Shown: positions 4,730 to 6,707 of the stretch, in pieces
Position numbering within the stretch: position 1 is the stretch's first letter
Layout of the letters: each line of letters opens with the position of its first letter
Assembly: GCA_017609695.1 (NCBI GenBank)
Contig: JAFCDM010000029.1
Span: 1 to 6,707 of the forward strand
Direction: 5' to 3'
DNA length: 6,707 nt
Origin: Candidatus Pacearchaeota archaeon
Lineage (GTDB): Archaea > Nanobdellota > Nanobdellia > Pacearchaeales > GW2011-AR1
Program-made: the position numbers and the translations under genes
Notes under the pieces: model-generated
Database searches by the model: none
The model's input: only the letters and a program-made list of their open reading frames with translations
What the model was told of the DNA's origin: nothing

Positions 4730-6706
4730 CTACAAATAATCTGCAATACAATCCTCATAATTTTCTACACTAAACAAATGAGCTAATTTACAAAAAATCT
4801 TAATTCCAATAACTTTAAACCTAGAAGTATTTTTTATCATCTGATTTATTCCAGTGCACTCACCACCAGAACATAAATTACTATCACACTCATAACTATT
4901 TTGACAGGTTGCCCAATCAGGCCTCTGGCCTTTTAATTCTCCATCAATATCACAATATGATTTATGTCTCTCAAATATCAATCTAAATCCATAAGGAATA
5001 CAATTTTCACCATATTCACATCCAGAACACTCTCCAGGATTACATACAACTTCTTCTTCATAACTCTCTGCCCCACACTCTACATCTTTACATTTTTTTA
5101 CCTGCACACCAGATTTAGGGCAAATAACAGGTTTTGTTTCACAATAATATTTTGGTTCACAAAGTTTAATCGTAAATACAACATAACTCACACCAGTATC
5201 TTTACCTGAATACATTATTTCATTAATCCAAATTCTAACACCCTGGATAACCTGGCTTTCACCTTCACTTAAACTATTACTTTTTTCTCCATTTACTTTA
5301 AGTTTAACTTTACCATATGAACTTATAAAAGCTGTCTCAATAACATATTCCTCTCCATTAACACTTGTATTTATTTCATCACCTTCATATATTGTGCAAG
5401 TTCCTGATGAACAAAAGGAAATACCAGGTTCTTTTATACATGCGCCATCACTACAGCCATGAGGGCAAGTATAATGAATTTCATAATATTCAGTAGCACC
5501 ATCTCGCCCAATAACTCCACTAACTATAGTTGAATCTGAAAAAATTTGATCAAAATCTTTATTACAAGAATATTCTTTTAAAATATCACCATAGCAAGAA
5601 TCTATCTCCTTCGCATCTTCAGTTTTTAAAATTCCTTTTTCATAATAATTTATTCCCCCATCAGAGTCTGTGCATTGTATTTCATTAGAGGTACAATCCC
5701 CAACACCAGTATTTGGGTCTTTTTCACATTTTGATAAAATTTCAACAAGATCTAAAACATCAAAATCATCTATAACCCCATTTGCATTAATATCTGCACA
5801 AATTATTTTTTTATCCTGAGTATTAAAATCAGGATTACCACTCCAAATCGTTTTTAAAATATTCAAATCTTTTGCATTTGCATGATTATCCTCATTTAAA
5901 TCCCCTAATATTTGAGGTTCTTTTGAACACATATATTCATCAAACAGATCTCTCCCTTCACAAACACTTATCTCACTAACACTCTTACCATCTGCTTCTG
6001 CAAAACAAGGAACATCTCCAACAATAGTATATATTCCATCTCCATTCAAATCATAATCACTTTTACAATTACGTTTATAATATATACAATCTATAAATAA
6101 AAGTTCATCTCCATGATCAACAACACCATTGTTATTAAAATCAGGACATTTAATACATTTCTTTTCACACAAATCTAAGTAATCTTCACTAAAACAAGGA
6201 ATATCCCCAGCAATAGTATAAATCCCATCTCCATTTAAATCATAATCAGTTTTACAATCCTTTCCACTATAAATACACTCAATAAAACCATCTTGATCAT
6301 TAACATCCACCTTAGCATCATTATTAAAATCAGGACATTTATTACAAGCATTCAAATCATAAGAATCATATTCATTCTTAACTTCTTCCATACTTAAAGC
6401 ATAATTCCATATTTTCACTTCATCAATTATCCCTTTAAAATAAGATTTATCTGTCAAACCTCTTCTTCCAATTAATAAAGCCCGGCTATTCGCTCTTGGA
6501 TCAATTGCACTCCCAATAAAATTTCCAAATCCATCCACATAAATTTCTACATCATATGGACGAGTATTATCATAAGTAACAGTGATATAATGCCATTTAT
6601 TATAAGAAACACTATGTTCTTCTGATTTAACATAACCCATATTATTTGTTTCATAATCTATCCTATTACTCCTTGCATAGATATTATAAGCAAAAGGAGT
6701 ATCTGC
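4730..6706 (-). CDS. Secreted LamG-domain protein with dockerin-like EF-hand modules and Cys-rich tail; N-terminus off the right edge
   Basis: At least 658 codons. The frame is open to the window edge: 22 sense codons precede the Met at 6640 and continue the domain, so that Met is not the start. Residues here count from that Met. 1-95: C-terminal part of a LamG/concanavalin A-like domain (YNKWHYITVTYD, VEIYVDG, GIIDEVKIWNYALS), typical of carbohydrate- or surface-binding. 101-150 and 164-213: two copies of a 50-residue Cys-containing module, each with two dockerin/EF-hand-like loops (such as DFNNDAKVDVND and DLNGDG). 247-294: a further pair of loops (DLNEDNHANAKD, DINANGVIDDFD). 305-410: Cys-rich. 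About 410-492: probable beta-sandwich (KVKLKVNGE, then QGVRIWINEI), similar to domains I associate with surface proteins of DPANN-type archaea. 494-595: further Cys-rich segments ending CxxxxxCxSxxCxxGxC. 603-636: amphipathic tail with Cys617 and Cys631. Many Cys and likely Ca2+ loops indicate an extracellular, disulfide-stabilised protein. No C-terminal membrane anchor is seen. The stop is TAG. Confidence 0.88.
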   Translation of the reverse strand, partial: ADTPFAYNIYARSNRIDYETNNMGYVKSEEHSVSYNKWHYITVTYDNTRPYDVEIYVDGFGNFIGSAIDPRANSRALLIGRRGLTDKSYFKGIIDEVKIWNYALSMEEVKNEYDSYDLNACNKCPDFNNDAKVDVNDQDGFIECIYSGKDCKTDYDLNGDGIYTIAGDIPCFSEDYLDLCEKKCIKCPDFNNNGVVDHGDELLFIDCIYYKRNCKSDYDLNGDGIYTIVGDVPCFAEADGKSVSEISVCEGRDLFDEYMCSKEPQILGDLNEDNHANAKDLNILKTIWSGNPDFNTQDKKIICADINANGVIDDFDVLDLVEILSKCEKDPNTGVGDCTSNEIQCTDSDGGINYYEKGILKTEDAKEIDSCYGDILKEYSCNKDFDQIFSDSTIVSGVIGRDGATEYYEIHYTCPHGCSDGACIKEPGISFCSSGTCTIYEGDEINTSVNGEEYVIETAFISSYGKVKLKVNGEKSNSLSEGESQVIQGVRIWINEIMYSGKDTGVSYVVFTIKLCEPKYYCETKPVICPKSGVQVKKCKDVECGAESYEEEVVCNPGECSGCEYGENCIPYGFRLIFERHKSYCDIDGELKGQRPDWATCQNSYECDSNLCSGGECTGINQMIKNTSRFKVIGIKIFCKLAHLFSVENYEDCIADYL
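6002..6151 (-). repeat. Dockerin-like module, copy 2 (residues 164-213 of the LamG protein)
   Basis: Second copy of a 50-residue module, starting KCPDFNN and ending VGDVPCF. It is 34/50 identical to copy 1 at the protein level and offset from it by exactly 189 bases (63 codons). The DNA of its C-terminal part (6002-6071) matches 6191-6260 at 61 of 70 bases without gaps. Confidence 0.85.
6191..6340 (-). repeat. Dockerin-like module, copy 1 (residues 101-150 of the LamG protein)
   Basis: First copy of the module. It has a canonical 12-residue loop (Asp104, Asn106, Asp108, Lys110, Asp112, Asp115) and a second loop DLNGDG (134-139) whose closing acid, Asp146, is at loop position 13 instead of 12. 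Four Cys (102, 122, 129, 149) are conserved in copy 2, suggesting two disulfides per module. Confidence 0.85.
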
Positions 6707-6707
6707 A

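Noticed and set aside
4964..5209. 81-codon plus-strand open frame
   Set aside because: It is antisense to the Cys-rich part of the LamG protein. The Ile/Phe/Thr-rich translation is what reverse-strand reading of such a gene gives.
6638..6640. ATG as the start of the LamG protein
   Set aside because: The 22 codons before it are open and continue LamG-like sequence without a signal peptide, so this Met is internal.
1..6707. CRISPR array, insertion sequence, tRNA, defence system or phage genes
   Set aside because: I saw no direct-repeat/spacer pattern, terminal inverted repeats, transposase, tRNA-like cloverleaf or known defence domain. The only clear repeat is the coding duplication in the LamG protein.

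Overview
AT-rich window carrying five protein genes. It is best read as chromosomal DNA of an uncultivated archaeon, probably of the DPANN group (Woesearchaeota/Pacearchaeota-like). The evidence is indirect. The left-hand membrane protein belongs to the archaeal type of TctA/DUF112 protein (COG1784). Two genes have an archaeal TATA-like box centred about 27 bases before the start codon, as expected for leaderless transcripts. The right-hand gene is a cysteine-rich LamG/dockerin surface protein of a style common in these archaea. No rRNA or other phylogenetic marker is present, so the assignment stays an inference.

Layout. Positions 3-1145 (+) hold a TctA-family membrane protein whose first residues lie off the left edge. 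It converges, with a 9-base stop-to-stop overlap, on a bacterial-type acetyl-CoA carboxylase carboxyltransferase alpha subunit, accA (1137-2147, -). Upstream of accA on the same strand is a PurF-family protein (2221-3663, -), separated by T-tracts and by accA's own likely promoter. A 150-base divergent promoter region separates the PurF-like gene from a putative secreted lipoprotein with a beta-rich C-terminal half (3816-4718, +). That gene converges, with an 11-base gap, on a large secreted LamG/dockerin/Cys-rich protein (4730-6706, -) whose N-terminus lies off the right edge.

How the genes fit together. No single pathway links them. AccA points to malonyl-CoA formation, and the PurF-like protein to PRPP chemistry. 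The lipoprotein and the LamG protein probably act at or outside the cell surface. The most notable observation is the PurF-like protein. Its PRPP site and the four cysteines equivalent to the Fe-S ligands of Bacillus PurF are kept, but every glutaminase residue I can align (N-terminal Cys, Arg, Asn, Asp) is replaced. The other points are a bacterial-type AccA in an apparently archaeal genome, a duplicated dockerin-like module with uneven conservation, and a barrel-like strand pattern in a putative lipoprotein. I saw no RNA gene, CRISPR array, insertion sequence or phage feature, and no intergenic stretch longer than about 150 bases.
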